NCBI RefSeq assembly: GCF_900114715.1
Contig: NZ_FOTY01000003.1
Coordinates: forward strand, 208,996-272,995
Length of the DNA: 64,000 nt
From: Salibacterium qingdaonense
Lineage (GTDB): Bacteria > Bacillota > Bacilli > Bacillales > Marinococcaceae
Direction: 5' to 3'
Below the pieces are notes generated by a model. The model did not search any database and was not told the DNA's origin. It saw nothing but the letters and a program-made list of their open reading frames with translations. Of this stretch, positions 53,721 to 63,103 are shown piece by piece; positions within the stretch are counted from its first letter, which is position 1, and each line of letters begins with the position of its first letter. Position numbers and translations under genes: made by a program.

Positions 53721-55553
53721 ATGTGCGGGATAACCGGATGGCTCGGCTTTGACAGGGATATGAGACAACACAGGAACGAACTGGAGAAAATGACAGATAC
53801 TCTGCGTTTCCGGGGGCCGGATGATCAACAGACATACTTGTCCAGTCATATTGGGTTTGGACATACTCGCCTGATCATCATTGATCCGGAGGGCGGCCGG
53901 CAGCCAATGGCTGAATGTATAAACGGCAGCCGTTTTGTCATTGTCTACAACGGGGAACTTTATAACACAGAAGAGGTGCGTCGGGAACTGCAGAAACGAG
54001 GGCATTCGTTTTCCTCTCATTCGGATACCTCCGTTGTTCTGCACTCCTACGCGGAGTGGGGGCAATCGTGTGTAGACAGATTAAACGGTATATTCGCTTT
54101 TGCCGTCTGGAATGAAACCGAAGAAACATTATTTCTTGTGAGGGACCGGCTCGGAGTGAAACCATTATTCTACACCGAAACAAAAAATGGCTTTATTTTC
54201 GGTTCGGAGATCAAGGCCCTGCTCGCTCATCCAGACGTGGAAGGAACTGTTGATGAAGAGGGGATTCTTGAGCTGTTCAGCCTTGGACCTTCCCGGACAC
54301 CCGGCTGTGGTGTTTATAAAAATATTCATGAAGTGAAACCGGCGCACACAGTGGAAGTTTCAAGGAAGGGGACGAAAACCACCCGCTACTGGAAGGTGCA
54401 GAGTGTACCACATCGGGATTCGATCGAGGATACAGCAGAAGCGGTGCGGCACCATCTGCAGCAGGCTGCTGTCAAACAGCTTGTATCTGATAAACCAATC
54501 AGCACTTTTCTATCCGGCGGTCTTGATTCCAGTGCGTTAACCGCCTTTGCTGCCATGCATCATGAAGATGCGCTTCGGACATTCTCCATCGACTATGAAG
54601 ATAATGATAAATATTTCAAAGCGGATATGTTTCAGCCGGACAGTGACAGTTATTACATCAATCAGATGACAGAAACATTCAAAACGGCGCACCATTACGA
54701 GGTGTTGTCGGTGGATACCCTTGCCGAAAAGCTGGAAGAAGCTGTGCATGCGAGAGACTTACCCGGGATGGCCGATATCGATTCTTCGTTGTTATGGTTT
54801 TGCGGACAGATTAAAAAGCACGCGTCCGCCGCTTTATCAGGGGAGTGTGCAGATGAAATTTTCGGTGGATATCCGTGGTTTTATAAACGTGAACTTATGG
54901 AACGCGAAGGTTTTCCATGGATGGATTCACTCCATGAACGGCAGTCTCTGCTCCACCCGGATTGGCGGAAAAAGCTCGATTTAAAGGAACACGCTTATCA
55001 ACGCTATAAAGAAACGATTGAAAAGACCCCGCTCTCAGGGCAGGAAGACAGTGCGGAGAAGGCACATAAGGAAATGTCATGGTTGAATATGCAGTGGTTC
55101 ATGCAGACTCTTCTGGAAAGAAAAGATCGGATGAGTATGAGAACCGGTCTTGAAGTGAGAGTCCCCTTTGCCGACCATGAACTTGTACAGTATGTGTGGA
55201 ATATCCCGGCAGACTGGAAAAGAATTGGTGATACAGAAAAAGGTATACTGCGTAAAGCGCTTGAGCCTGTTCTTCCAAAAGATGTATTGTACCGGAAAAA
55301 AAATCCGTATCCAAAAACTCATAATCCGCGCTATACCGAGATTATGACCTCCCAGTTAAAGGAAGTTCTTCACGACAAAGATGCCCCGCTCCATGAACTG
55401 ATTGATCCTGACCGGCTGAAAGAACTTGTATCCGGAAGCGGGTCAGCGTTTTCCCGCCCGTGGTTCGGACAGCTCATGAAAGGACCGCAGCTGCTCGCCT
55501 ATTTCTGCCAGGTCAACACGTGGCTCAAAACCTATGATATTAAAATCAAATAA
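53721..55553 (+). CDS. asnB: Asparagine synthetase (glutamine-hydrolysing)
   Basis: The 610-residue enzyme starts MCGITGWLGFD, so Cys2 is the N-terminal amidotransferase nucleophile; longer readings from 53544 would bury it. The glutaminase half includes LRFRGPDDQQT and the synthetase half has the ATP loop STFLSGGLDSSALTA and SGECADEIFGGY. It makes asparagine from aspartate and glutamine. The upstream 243-base gap (53478-53720) has no clear T-box or gene. Confidence 0.95.
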   Translation: MCGITGWLGFDRDMRQHRNELEKMTDTLRFRGPDDQQTYLSSHIGFGHTRLIIIDPEGGRQPMAECINGSRFVIVYNGELYNTEEVRRELQKRGHSFSSHSDTSVVLHSYAEWGQSCVDRLNGIFAFAVWNETEETLFLVRDRLGVKPLFYTETKNGFIFGSEIKALLAHPDVEGTVDEEGILELFSLGPSRTPGCGVYKNIHEVKPAHTVEVSRKGTKTTRYWKVQSVPHRDSIEDTAEAVRHHLQQAAVKQLVSDKPISTFLSGGLDSSALTAFAAMHHEDALRTFSIDYEDNDKYFKADMFQPDSDSYYINQMTETFKTAHHYEVLSVDTLAEKLEEAVHARDLPGMADIDSSLLWFCGQIKKHASAALSGECADEIFGGYPWFYKRELMEREGFPWMDSLHERQSLLHPDWRKKLDLKEHAYQRYKETIEKTPLSGQEDSAEKAHKEMSWLNMQWFMQTLLERKDRMSMRTGLEVRVPFADHELVQYVWNIPADWKRIGDTEKGILRKALEPVLPKDVLYRKKNPYPKTHNPRYTEIMTSQLKEVLHDKDAPLHELIDPDRLKELVSGSGSAFSRPWFGQLMKGPQLLAYFCQVNTWLKTYDIKIK

Positions 55554-55574
55554 GAAAATGTAAAGTAACTGTTT

Positions 55575-55609
55575 AAGAGGGAAGGCCGCGTACGGGTCTT
55601 CTCTTTTTT
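55575..55609 (+). terminator. Terminator of asnB
   Basis: GAAGGCC (55581-55587) pairs with GGGTCTTC (with G-U pairs) and the flanking AAGAG extends the stem; six T residues follow. Confidence 0.7.
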
Positions 55610-55774
55610 GAATCAAAATATTGGACGAACAGAAGGGGAACCTGTATAAATGAATCATTACGTATTGCCCTCTTTGACTGTTGTGATATAAGATAAAAAC
55701 GTAGCACTAAAAGCTTACGTCAGGTAAAACGGATTAAAAGAGGGGAATTCTTCCTCAGAAAGAGGTGAGAACCC

Positions 55775-56269
55775 ATGTTAAAAAAGTTTTTTCAACATAA
55801 CGATACCAAAACCGCTGTCATCACAGCTCCGGTCACAGGAACTTACATCGACCTCAAGGATGTCCCCGATCCCACTTTTTCCGAGAAAATGATGGGGGAT
55901 GGCTTTGCGGTGGAATCAAAAGAGGGAAGACTCTCTTCTCCGGTGAAAGGGAGGGTCCTTCAGGTATTTCCGACTCATCAGGCTGTAGGCATTAAATCGG
56001 AAGAAGGGTTGGATATTCTGCTTCATATCGGCCTGGAGACAGTGGATAGACATGGCGAAGGATTTCATGTCCATGTACGAGAAGGGCAGCATGTGGAAAC
56101 AGGCGATCCACTTATCGATTTTTCACTGGAACAAGTCGGGAAGCGGGCTAAAAGTGCAGTCACTCCGCTTATCTTGACGGAAAGTTCACAGATTGCCGCG
56201 ATGGAACACAAAGATGTAACTGAAGTGACAGCAGGCGAGACACAGGTGATAAGCGTGACAGTGAAATAA
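55775..56269 (+). CDS. PTS glucose-family EIIA component (Crr/YpqE-like)
   Basis: A 164-residue EIIA-Glc domain: VITAPVTGTYIDLKDV, FPTHQAVGI with His68 and DILLHIGLETV with the phosphorylated His84, then EQVGKRAKSAVTPLI. It takes phosphate from HPr and passes it to an EIIB. No EIIBC gene is nearby, so it must serve permeases encoded elsewhere. It follows GAAAGAGGTGAG and precedes an antiterminator gene by 50 bases. Confidence 0.9.
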   Translation: MLKKFFQHNDTKTAVITAPVTGTYIDLKDVPDPTFSEKMMGDGFAVESKEGRLSSPVKGRVLQVFPTHQAVGIKSEEGLDILLHIGLETVDRHGEGFHVHVREGQHVETGDPLIDFSLEQVGKRAKSAVTPLILTESSQIAAMEHKDVTEVTAGETQVISVTVK

Positions 56270-56319
56270 TCAAGGGTTATTCCGGCTGAAGCTGGTATGA
56301 CGTAAATGGAGAGGTCGAC

Positions 56320-57156
56320 ATGATCGTGCAGAAAGTCTTAAACCATAACGCAGCAGTGGTAATGGATAATGAAGAAGAGAAGGTTGCCATAGGTTCCGGG
56401 ATAGCCTTTCAGAAGAAAAAGCATGATACCATCGATCCGGAAAAAATCGAAAAACTTTTCGTGCTCTCCCGGAATCAGAATTCGACGTTCACCGAACTTC
56501 TCGAGAAGGCCGGCGAATGGGAAACCGGTATCATTCAAGATTTGGTATACTGGATGGAACAACAGCTCGGTATTCACCTTGACAACCATTCCTATGCTCT
56601 TCTGTTTGATCATTTGATTCATCTGCTGAAACGTCTTTCAGAAGGCTCACATATAGTAAATTACCTTCTGGAGGAAATCCAGACTTTATATCCGGATGCA
56701 TTTCGTGCTGCGGAAGAATCGGCCCGAAGGCTTGCCTGGAAGTCCGGATACTCCATTTCCTACGATGAAACAGGGTTTCTGGCGCTGCACCTGTATGCTG
56801 CGGACCGGAATAAAACATCACCTGCGGGAGTTAGAGAACGAACCGCTATGCTGCACCGTATGATGACGGTCATGGAAGAATCTTTAAATACAATGTTTCC
56901 GCGTCGCACACTGGCGTATGAAGGTTTGGTCAATCATCTGAACGTAGCGATCCAGACGGCTGAACACCAGGAAGAACTTATGAAAGCCCCACCGGATATG
57001 GTGAACATGATGAAAGAGAAATATCCGGCAAGTTGTGAAGCTGCCCGCCAGGCTGTGCTGGTTCTGAAAGAGGAGAAGAAACTGACCATCCCGGAAGACG
57101 AGAGTGTGTATATCGCGATGCACCTGCAAAGGCTCTTGAACAAGAAAAGCCGGTAA
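56320..57156 (+). CDS. BglG/LicT-family transcription antiterminator
   Basis: The 278-residue protein has an N-terminal RNA-binding (CAT) domain (residues 1-55, VQKVLNHNAAVVMDNEEEKV) and two PRD domains with histidines in LLFDHLIHLLKRL and in FLALHLYA and IAMHLQRLL. PTS phosphorylation of PRD histidines sets its activity; the active dimer binds a RAT hairpin to stop termination. Size matches LicT. A weak RAT-like sequence near 55700-55732 was not convincing. Confidence 0.9.
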   Translation: MIVQKVLNHNAAVVMDNEEEKVAIGSGIAFQKKKHDTIDPEKIEKLFVLSRNQNSTFTELLEKAGEWETGIIQDLVYWMEQQLGIHLDNHSYALLFDHLIHLLKRLSEGSHIVNYLLEEIQTLYPDAFRAAEESARRLAWKSGYSISYDETGFLALHLYAADRNKTSPAGVRERTAMLHRMMTVMEESLNTMFPRRTLAYEGLVNHLNVAIQTAEHQEELMKAPPDMVNMMKEKYPASCEAARQAVLVLKEEKKLTIPEDESVYIAMHLQRLLNKKSR

Positions 57157-57284
57157 AACCGGGCCCGGGTAAAAAGGCGGATACCCGGTGGAGATAGTCA
57201 AGGAAATGTTCATATGCTATACTGGTGGTTATGATTTGACAAGTATTATCTGATGAACACAGCACGCCAAGGGAGGGATGCTTT

Positions 57285-58910
57285 GTGGTTTCTCAAGTGA
57301 AACTATATGACACAACACTGCGCGACGGTACGCAGGGGGAAGGAATCAGCTTGTCGGTGGACGATAAACTGAAAATAGCCTGGAAACTTGACCAACTCGG
57401 TGTGAAGTACATTGAAGGCGGCTGGCCGGGAAGCAATCCAAAAGATATGAATTTTTTTGAAGAAGCAAAAAAATTATCGCTTCAATCAGCGGTCATTACT
57501 GCTTTTGGCAGTACGAGAAAACCCGGAGTGAAAGCGGAGAATGATCCCAATCTTCAAAAAATACTGGAAAGTGAAGTGGAAGCAGTAGCGATATTTGGTA
57601 AAGCATGGGACTTCCATGTCGAGAAAGCACTGCAGACCTCTCTCGATGAGAATATTTCCATGATTTATGATTCTGTCCGTTTTCTGAAAGAAAAAGGATT
57701 GGAAGTCATATTTGATGCTGAACATTTTTTTGATGGGTACAAACATAATCAGGACTATGCCCTCAAGGCGCTCACAGCGGCAGAGGAAGCAGGAGCCGAT
57801 TGTCTTGTTCTCTGTGACACGAATGGAGGATCTCTGCCTTCGGAAATCGCCGGCATTCTGGACATCGTACATGCCCGTACTACTATTTCCACAGGGATTC
57901 ACTGCCATAATGATGGCGAGCTTGCAGTAGCCAATACTCTCGAAGCTGTAAAAGCAGGGGCCGGACATGTTCAGGGAACCATCAATGGATACGGGGAGCG
58001 ATGCGGCAATGCCAACCTTATTTCCATTATTCCGAACCTTCAGTTGAAAATGGGAATTCCCTGTCTGGATGATGAGAAAATCTCCCAGCTTACGGAAACA
58101 GCTGTATATGTTCATGAGCTTGCCAATCAGACACCGCCGGACAGTCAGCCTTTCACCGGCAAAAGTGCGTTTGCTCATAAAGGCGGCATGCATGTCAGTG
58201 CAGTATTGAAACATCCTGAAACCTACGAACATATTGAACCGGAAACAATCGGTAATGAACGGAGAGTTCTTGTTTCTGAACTGTCCGGACAGAGCAATCT
58301 GATGTTCAAGGCAGAAGAACTCGGTATTCCGCTGGATAAAACAGACCCTGCTGTGAAAGATATCATGGAAAAAATGAAACAGATGGAGCACAAAGGCTAC
58401 CAGTATGAAGCAGCGGAAGCATCTTTTGAGCTTTTAATACGAAATGGACTCGGTGAAAATCATGACTATTTCCACCTTGATCATTTTAAGATTATTGCCG
58501 AAAAAGAGAAGCAGGGCGCCATTAGTACAGAAGCACTCGTTAAAATGGATATACACGGAGAAAAAGTAATGACAGCTGCTGAAGGGAATGGTCCTGTCAA
58601 TGCACTCGATTTTGCCCTCCGCAAAACGATAGGCGAATTTTATCCGCTCGTGCACGAAATGTATCTGTCAGACTATAAAGTCCGCGTACTTGACGAAGCG
58701 GAAGCAACTGCTTCGACTGTCCGCGTATTGATAGAGTCATCGGACGGAAAAGAAACGTGGAGTACCATTGGTGTTTCCGGAAACCTTGTGGAAGCCAGCT
58801 GGCAGGCACTTGTCGACAGTATCCGTTTTTATTTCATGAAACATTCCGACCGGCTCCAAAAGCTTGACTCCCAGCCGGTACACCCAGGTCCCGGGCTGCA
58901 GAATCATTAA
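57285..58910 (+). CDS. cimA: Citramalate synthase
   Basis: The 541-residue DRE-TIM metallolyase-type enzyme has LYDTTLRDGTQGEGISLSV at the N-terminus, HCHNDGELAVANTLEAV with the metal His residues, and a C-terminal regulatory domain (about 400-520). Length and wording fit citramalate synthase, which condenses acetyl-CoA with pyruvate to (R)-citramalate and opens a threonine-independent route to isoleucine. A GTG start follows AAGGGAGGG. An alternative annotation as homocitrate or isopropylmalate synthase is less likely. Confidence 0.9.
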   Translation: MVSQVKLYDTTLRDGTQGEGISLSVDDKLKIAWKLDQLGVKYIEGGWPGSNPKDMNFFEEAKKLSLQSAVITAFGSTRKPGVKAENDPNLQKILESEVEAVAIFGKAWDFHVEKALQTSLDENISMIYDSVRFLKEKGLEVIFDAEHFFDGYKHNQDYALKALTAAEEAGADCLVLCDTNGGSLPSEIAGILDIVHARTTISTGIHCHNDGELAVANTLEAVKAGAGHVQGTINGYGERCGNANLISIIPNLQLKMGIPCLDDEKISQLTETAVYVHELANQTPPDSQPFTGKSAFAHKGGMHVSAVLKHPETYEHIEPETIGNERRVLVSELSGQSNLMFKAEELGIPLDKTDPAVKDIMEKMKQMEHKGYQYEAAEASFELLIRNGLGENHDYFHLDHFKIIAEKEKQGAISTEALVKMDIHGEKVMTAAEGNGPVNALDFALRKTIGEFYPLVHEMYLSDYKVRVLDEAEATASTVRVLIESSDGKETWSTIGVSGNLVEASWQALVDSIRFYFMKHSDRLQKLDSQPVHPGPGLQNH

Positions 58911-58950
58911 TGGTAACAAACGAAGAAGAGGACTTGGAATGGTTCCAGAA

Positions 58951-58989
58951 GAAAGATCCCGAATGCGTGTCGTCATTCGGGATCTTTCT
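58951..58989. terminator. Bidirectional terminator between cimA and uppP
   Basis: GAAAGATCCCGAATG pairs with CATTCGGGATCTTTC around an 8-base loop, a 15-bp perfect stem between convergent genes. Confidence 0.88.
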
Positions 58990-59030
58990 TCGCTGATCTA
59001 ATCTTAATAAAAGCTGCTTCCTGTTACATC

Positions 59031-59864
59031 TCAACCTCCTGGTGTGGACGGGATGTTGTCAATAAACGTAATGGTCACAATGGCCAGGGCGAAGCAGTAC
59101 AGAGCAAAATAGAGCAGCCTTCCGCTGTTGAGAAAGTTAATCAACCAGACGATGCCGATCCAGGATGTGACAAAAGAAGCCAAAAAGGCAATCGCAAGCG
59201 GCATTGTACCTATGGAAGCCATCCCTCCGACCGTCAAGTCTTCAAAGGCAAGAACAGAAGAGCCGGCAATAACCGGAATAGAAAGTAAAAACGAGTAACG
59301 GACCGCTGTTTTACGGTTCAGTCCGGCATACAAAGCAGCAATCAACGTGCTGCCGGAACGGGAAATGCCTGGGATGACGGCAATCGTCTGGGCAAGTCCA
59401 ACAATAATGCTGTCCATAAACGTCATCTCTGTTTCGGTTCGGTTTCCTATTTCATGGACTCTTTCAATCAAAATGAGAAAGACACCGGTTAATGTTAAAG
59501 CCGCAGCAATAAAAAGAGGAGTCTTCATGGTGCCGGCCAGGACGTCTTCGAGCAAAATGCCGAGAAATCCAGTGATGAAGGTAGCTGTTATAATGTAAAG
59601 ACCGAAGAAAAATTCGGGTCTATCCATGGAACGCCTTTCCTTTATGTAACGAAAAAAAGTCCGGGTTAACTGGATACAGTCACGCCGGAAGTACAGCACA
59701 ACTGCAACGATGGAACCGAGATGGAGAATGACTTCAAATGACAGACCGGAAAACGTACGGCCAAAAAGAAACTGGGCAATAATAATGTGGGCGGTGCTTG
59801 ATATAGGCAGGAATTCTGAAATTCCTTGTACGATGCCAAAAATAAGTGCTTCGAGTACACTCAT
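59031..59864 (-). CDS. uppP: Undecaprenyl-diphosphatase UppP (BacA)
   Basis: The 277-residue membrane protein has about eight membrane segments, the conserved GISEFLPISSTAHIIIA near the N-terminus, and PGISRSGST around residue 160, which together form the active site. It recycles undecaprenyl diphosphate to the monophosphate lipid carrier for wall polymers. The ATG follows AAGGAG by eight bases; a GTG three codons upstream is possible. Confidence 0.94.
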   Translation of the reverse strand: MSVLEALIFGIVQGISEFLPISSTAHIIIAQFLFGRTFSGLSFEVILHLGSIVAVVLYFRRDCIQLTRTFFRYIKERRSMDRPEFFFGLYIITATFITGFLGILLEDVLAGTMKTPLFIAAALTLTGVFLILIERVHEIGNRTETEMTFMDSIIVGLAQTIAVIPGISRSGSTLIAALYAGLNRKTAVRYSFLLSIPVIAGSSVLAFEDLTVGGMASIGTMPLAIAFLASFVTSWIGIVWLINFLNSGRLLYFALYCFALAIVTITFIDNIPSTPGG

Positions 59865-60063
59865 AGATTCCACTCCTTACAGGTTACATTCCCGAAATAA
59901 TCCATTGTTAGTTTAGCAGAACATCATGAAACAGGAAAGGTAAAATTAAGTGGCAGTCAATCGTCAAATCCCAGTCACATTCCTATGATAGGAATGTGAA
60001 AGGAATGCTAGTAAAATAGAGGCGGGGATCAGCAGTAAGATAGAAATGGAGGATGAAGAAGAG

Positions 60064-60591
60064 ATGCTGCAGCGTAAATACATTACTATGCTTGTGCTTG
60101 GGGTTTCTGTTTTGGCGGTTGCCTACGTATTGTTTTCCAGTATTTCTTTTCAAAAAGTTGGTGCCGGTATCGGTGAAGCGGCCCCGCGATTTGAACTTCC
60201 AATGTATAATGGGGAGGAGGGCAGTTTGTCCCAATATGAAGGAGATGTCATTGTTTTAAATATGTGGGCCTCCTGGTGCAAGCCCTGTACCGAAGAAATC
60301 CCGGCTTTGATGGAATTTCAAGAATCCTACCGCGAGAGGGGAGTTACTGTACTGACAGTCAATATGAATTCATTTGAGCGGAATCAGGATGACCCGGAAA
60401 GCTTTGTTGATACCTATAATATGAGTCGTTCACCAGCAATGATTGACGAAGATGGGGAAGTGGCTGAACTTTACAATGTCCAACGGCTTCCGACAACGTA
60501 TATTATTGGACGTGATCGAACGATTGTGGACAAAACGGTAGGACAGGTGGAATTGGATGATCTCAAGAAACTGGTGGAAAATGAACTGTAG
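60064..60591 (+). CDS. ResA/TlpA-type membrane-anchored thiol-disulfide oxidoreductase
   Basis: The 175-residue protein has an N-terminal membrane anchor (residues 8-26) and a thioredoxin fold with WASWCKPCTEEIP (CxxC at 72-75) and cis-Pro LPTTYII. It should act on the outside of the membrane, reducing disulfides in cytochrome c apoproteins or similar. A CCDA-like partner is not in the window. The start at 60064 is 11 bases after GGAGG; an earlier ATG at 60046 has a poorer site. Confidence 0.85.
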   Translation: MLQRKYITMLVLGVSVLAVAYVLFSSISFQKVGAGIGEAAPRFELPMYNGEEGSLSQYEGDVIVLNMWASWCKPCTEEIPALMEFQESYRERGVTVLTVNMNSFERNQDDPESFVDTYNMSRSPAMIDEDGEVAELYNVQRLPTTYIIGRDRTIVDKTVGQVELDDLKKLVENEL

Positions 60592-60657
60592 CCGGTTCGG
60601 AAAATGATGGGAATATACAGCTGGGCATCACGTATAGTAATACCGGGGTGATGCATC

Positions 60658-61749
60658 TTGTACAAGGCACTCACGGTAAAGGTCATCGATGTTCTGGAAA
60701 AAAACACAGATTACCAGAAATTAAAAACAGATGGTGGGTCAGGCAGGGCCTACTTGTATTTATGTTCCTTCCCTCCTGTGAAGAAAGGGGAATACGTAAA
60801 AGTCAATACAACAGCAGAGGTTCTTCGTCTTGGCACCGGGGGATGGGATATTGTCTTGTCGACCGAGCATGACAACTATATACTCCCTGGGCGTGGTCAT
60901 ATTATGAAAGCTCGTTACACGCCGTTTCAGCACAGTGTACATTCCGTAGATGATCCGCATCATCCGGATTATGGTATTTTCCAGCAGTCGTTTTCCTTGA
61001 AGCAGTTTCCCGTTCTCCTGGCCGAACTTCATAGTATGCTGCCGATTCTACTTGGTGCCGTTTCGATGGAGAATGATAGGCTTAATATCGGGGTGGTACT
61101 TTCGGATGAAGCATCTCTTGCCGCCGGGCTGAGTGATCATATGATGGAGTGGAAACAGCGCAGTAACGTATGGGTGGTGACGGCAGGCCAGGCTTTTGGC
61201 GGCTGCATGGAGGCGGTCAATGTAGTAAATGCAATGCAGTGGCTTGTCCTCAAGAAAAGAGTCGACCTGCTGATTCTGTCTATGGGACCCGGAACCACAG
61301 GAACCAATACACCTTATGGATTCAGCGGCATGGCACTCGCTGAGTGGGCCAATTTGATTGGTTCCCTGGAAGGTATGCCGTTCTGGGTTCCCCGTCTTTC
61401 TTTTCATACAACGAGAGAACGCCATTACGGGCTCAGCTATCATACGCTCACTCCGCTCCACTCTTTTACGTATGCCCGGTCCACTCTTGTACTTCCGAGT
61501 ATGGAAGGACAAAAAAGGGCATACGTAAAACAGCAGCTTCCCCCCCTGTATACGAAGGAACATGTGATAATAGCTGAAGAGAATATCGACAGTTGGTGCG
61601 AGAACTGGCTTGAGTGGTACCAGTCAAACGGAAAAAAGGTCATTTCCATGGGGACCGGTGTTACCAGCGATCCTGATTTTATAAAGGGAGTTCTGGCGCC
61701 GCTTGCTTACATTTTACGAAAACAGGAGGTAAGAAAAGATGGATTATGA
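60658..61749 (+). CDS. DUF3866 family protein (TTG start)
   Basis: A 363-residue soluble protein read from a TTG after GGGGTGAT. It has no signal or membrane segment and contains GSGRAYLYLCSFPPVKKGEY, MGPGTTGTNTPYGFSGMALA and a final MGTGVTSDPDFIKG. This matches DUF3866, commonly beside nudF in Bacillaceae and Clostridia; function unknown. It overlaps nudF by 11 bases, implying coupled expression. Confidence 0.85.
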   Translation: MYKALTVKVIDVLEKNTDYQKLKTDGGSGRAYLYLCSFPPVKKGEYVKVNTTAEVLRLGTGGWDIVLSTEHDNYILPGRGHIMKARYTPFQHSVHSVDDPHHPDYGIFQQSFSLKQFPVLLAELHSMLPILLGAVSMENDRLNIGVVLSDEASLAAGLSDHMMEWKQRSNVWVVTAGQAFGGCMEAVNVVNAMQWLVLKKRVDLLILSMGPGTTGTNTPYGFSGMALAEWANLIGSLEGMPFWVPRLSFHTTRERHYGLSYHTLTPLHSFTYARSTLVLPSMEGQKRAYVKQQLPPLYTKEHVIIAEENIDSWCENWLEWYQSNGKKVISMGTGVTSDPDFIKGVLAPLAYILRKQEVRKDGL

Positions 61750-62269
61750 AGAAAAAACACTACATAAAGAATCAATTTATAACGGAAAGATTATTGATGT
61801 CCGGGTCCATGAGGTACAGCTTCCGGACGGCCGCACAGGGAAGCGTGAAGTAGTAAATCATCCCGGCGCGGTAGCCGTGATAGCACGTACGCCCTCCGGT
61901 AAAATCATTTTAGTGCGGCAGTACCGGAAAGCACTGGAGAAAGAACTGTTTGAAATACCTGCTGGAAAACTGGAGCCGGGGGAAGATCCTGAAATGTCCG
62001 CTTTCAGAGAACTGGAAGAAGAAACAGGATATCGTGCACATGGATTGAAAAAAACAGCTTCTTTCTATACCTCTCCCGGATTTGCAGATGAAATCATTCA
62101 TCTTTATGAAGCAGACCGGGTTACCAAAGGGCAGACATCAACCGATGAGGATGAATTTGTAGAATTGGTGGAAGTATCACTTGAAGAAGCACAGCAGTTC
62201 ATCAGGGAAGAAAAAATTCATGACGCCAAAACAATGTACGCAGTGCAGCATCTCATGCTCAGCCGGTAG
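61739..62269 (+). CDS. nudF: ADP-ribose pyrophosphatase NudF
   Basis: The 176-residue Nudix hydrolase carries the Nudix box from GKLEPGEDPE to RELEEETGY at about residues 76-98, with EIPAGKLEPG before it. It hydrolyses ADP-ribose to AMP and ribose-5-phosphate. It overlaps the DUF3866 gene and precedes spoIIM, as in B. subtilis. Confidence 0.94.
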   Translation: MDYEEKTLHKESIYNGKIIDVRVHEVQLPDGRTGKREVVNHPGAVAVIARTPSGKIILVRQYRKALEKELFEIPAGKLEPGEDPEMSAFRELEEETGYRAHGLKKTASFYTSPGFADEIIHLYEADRVTKGQTSTDEDEFVELVEVSLEEAQQFIREEKIHDAKTMYAVQHLMLSR

Positions 62270-62285
62270 TAAATAATAGAATGGG

Positions 62286-62314
62286 TAATAGAAGAGTTTC
62301 TCTCGTCATAGAGT
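62286..62314 (+). promoter_or_regulatory. Possible sigma-E promoter of spoIIM
   Basis: TAATAGA and CATAGAGT, 14 bases apart, match the sigma-E pattern KMATATT-N14-CATACAMT at 5/7 and 6/8. spoIIM is sigma-E-dependent in B. subtilis. Confidence 0.4.
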
Positions 62315-62350
62315 AAAACAGGTCCGAAAAGCAGGGAGGCTCTTTCTTTT

Positions 62351-62989
62351 ATGATAGAATCGTTGCATCTTTATTTCCGCAGACACTGGATGGAATATCG
62401 TTCCCTGTACTGGTTTTCCATCGTATTGCTATTTATGGGTGTTATGTTCGGCGCCATTCTCGTAAACAGCCTTGCCATGGAGTTGAAAAGTGATTTGAAT
62501 GGCTTTGTCAGCCAATTCTTTTCCCAGTTCCAGGAAGGAGCAGATATGGCTCCGCATCATATATTCCTTCAGAGTCTGTCCCGTCATGCCGGTTATTTGA
62601 TGCTCATGTGGGTGCTCGGGTTGTCTGTAGCCGGTGTTCCTTTCATTTTGATCCTCTTATTTTTAAAAGGGGTGGTATCCGGCTTTACTATCGGCTTTCT
62701 CGTGCAGCAGATGGGAAGCGGAGGTTTCTTTCTCGCATTCACATCTATCTTTTTGCAGAATATGATTATTATACCCTCTTATATTATTATGGCGGTTGTG
62801 TCGATTAGTATTTCATTAAGCATGATTAAACATCTTTTCCAGAGAAAAAAATCGGTGCATGTCCCCCGGGTGCTGTTGAAATCGGCAGCGGCAGCGGGGT
62901 GTCTGCTTATCGGTATATGTGGTGCGGCAGCTGTAGAAGGGTACATTTCCCCGGTTTTGATAAAAAGTGTGTTAAGCTGGATCCAATGA
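62351..62989 (+). CDS. spoIIM: SpoIIM, stage II sporulation membrane protein
   Basis: The 212-residue protein has five membrane segments and the family phrases HWMEYRSLYWFSIVLLFMGV and KGVVSGFTIGFLVQQMG. It is part of the SpoIIDMP complex that drives septal wall thinning and engulfment in the mother cell. The start ATG is 11 bases after GGGAGG, a somewhat long spacing. Its stop lies inside the Fur box of the next gene. Confidence 0.92.
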   Translation: MIESLHLYFRRHWMEYRSLYWFSIVLLFMGVMFGAILVNSLAMELKSDLNGFVSQFFSQFQEGADMAPHHIFLQSLSRHAGYLMLMWVLGLSVAGVPFILILLFLKGVVSGFTIGFLVQQMGSGGFFLAFTSIFLQNMIIIPSYIIMAVVSISISLSMIKHLFQRKKSVHVPRVLLKSAAAAGCLLIGICGAAAVEGYISPVLIKSVLSWIQ

Positions 62990-63042
62990 TAATTAATATC
63001 ATTTAATAATTAATATAAAGTAATTTTTGTTATCATTATCAA
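62987..63042. promoter_or_regulatory. Two Fur-box-like operators upstream of fur
   Basis: TGATAATTAATATCA (62987-63001) matches the 7-1-7 Fur box TGATAATNATTATCA with one difference and overlaps the spoIIM stop codon. A second half-matching site lies on the minus strand at 63028-63042 (TGATAATGATAACAA). They precede the fur promoter, so Fur is likely to repress itself. Confidence 0.7.
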
Positions 63043-63071
63043 TTGACACCTTTCTCGAAAATCCCTATAAT
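63043..63071 (+). promoter_or_regulatory. Consensus sigma-A promoter of fur
   Basis: TTGACA (63043-63048) and TATAAT (63066-63071) are 17 bases apart, a perfect consensus pair, 33 bases before the fur start. Confidence 0.9.
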
Positions 63072-63103
63072 TTATTATAGTTGATGGAAGAGGGAGGTTC
63101 ATG

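Noticed and set aside
55697..55735. RAT-like antiterminator site upstream of the EIIA gene
   Set aside because: Only CAGGTAAAACG resembles the RAT 3' half; the 5' half does not pair well and no overlapping terminator follows.
57486..58391. Open frame of about 300 codons on the minus strand inside cimA
   Set aside because: It lies wholly opposite a strongly conserved gene, has no ribosome binding site and its product has the Cys/Phe/Arg-rich composition of an antisense shadow.
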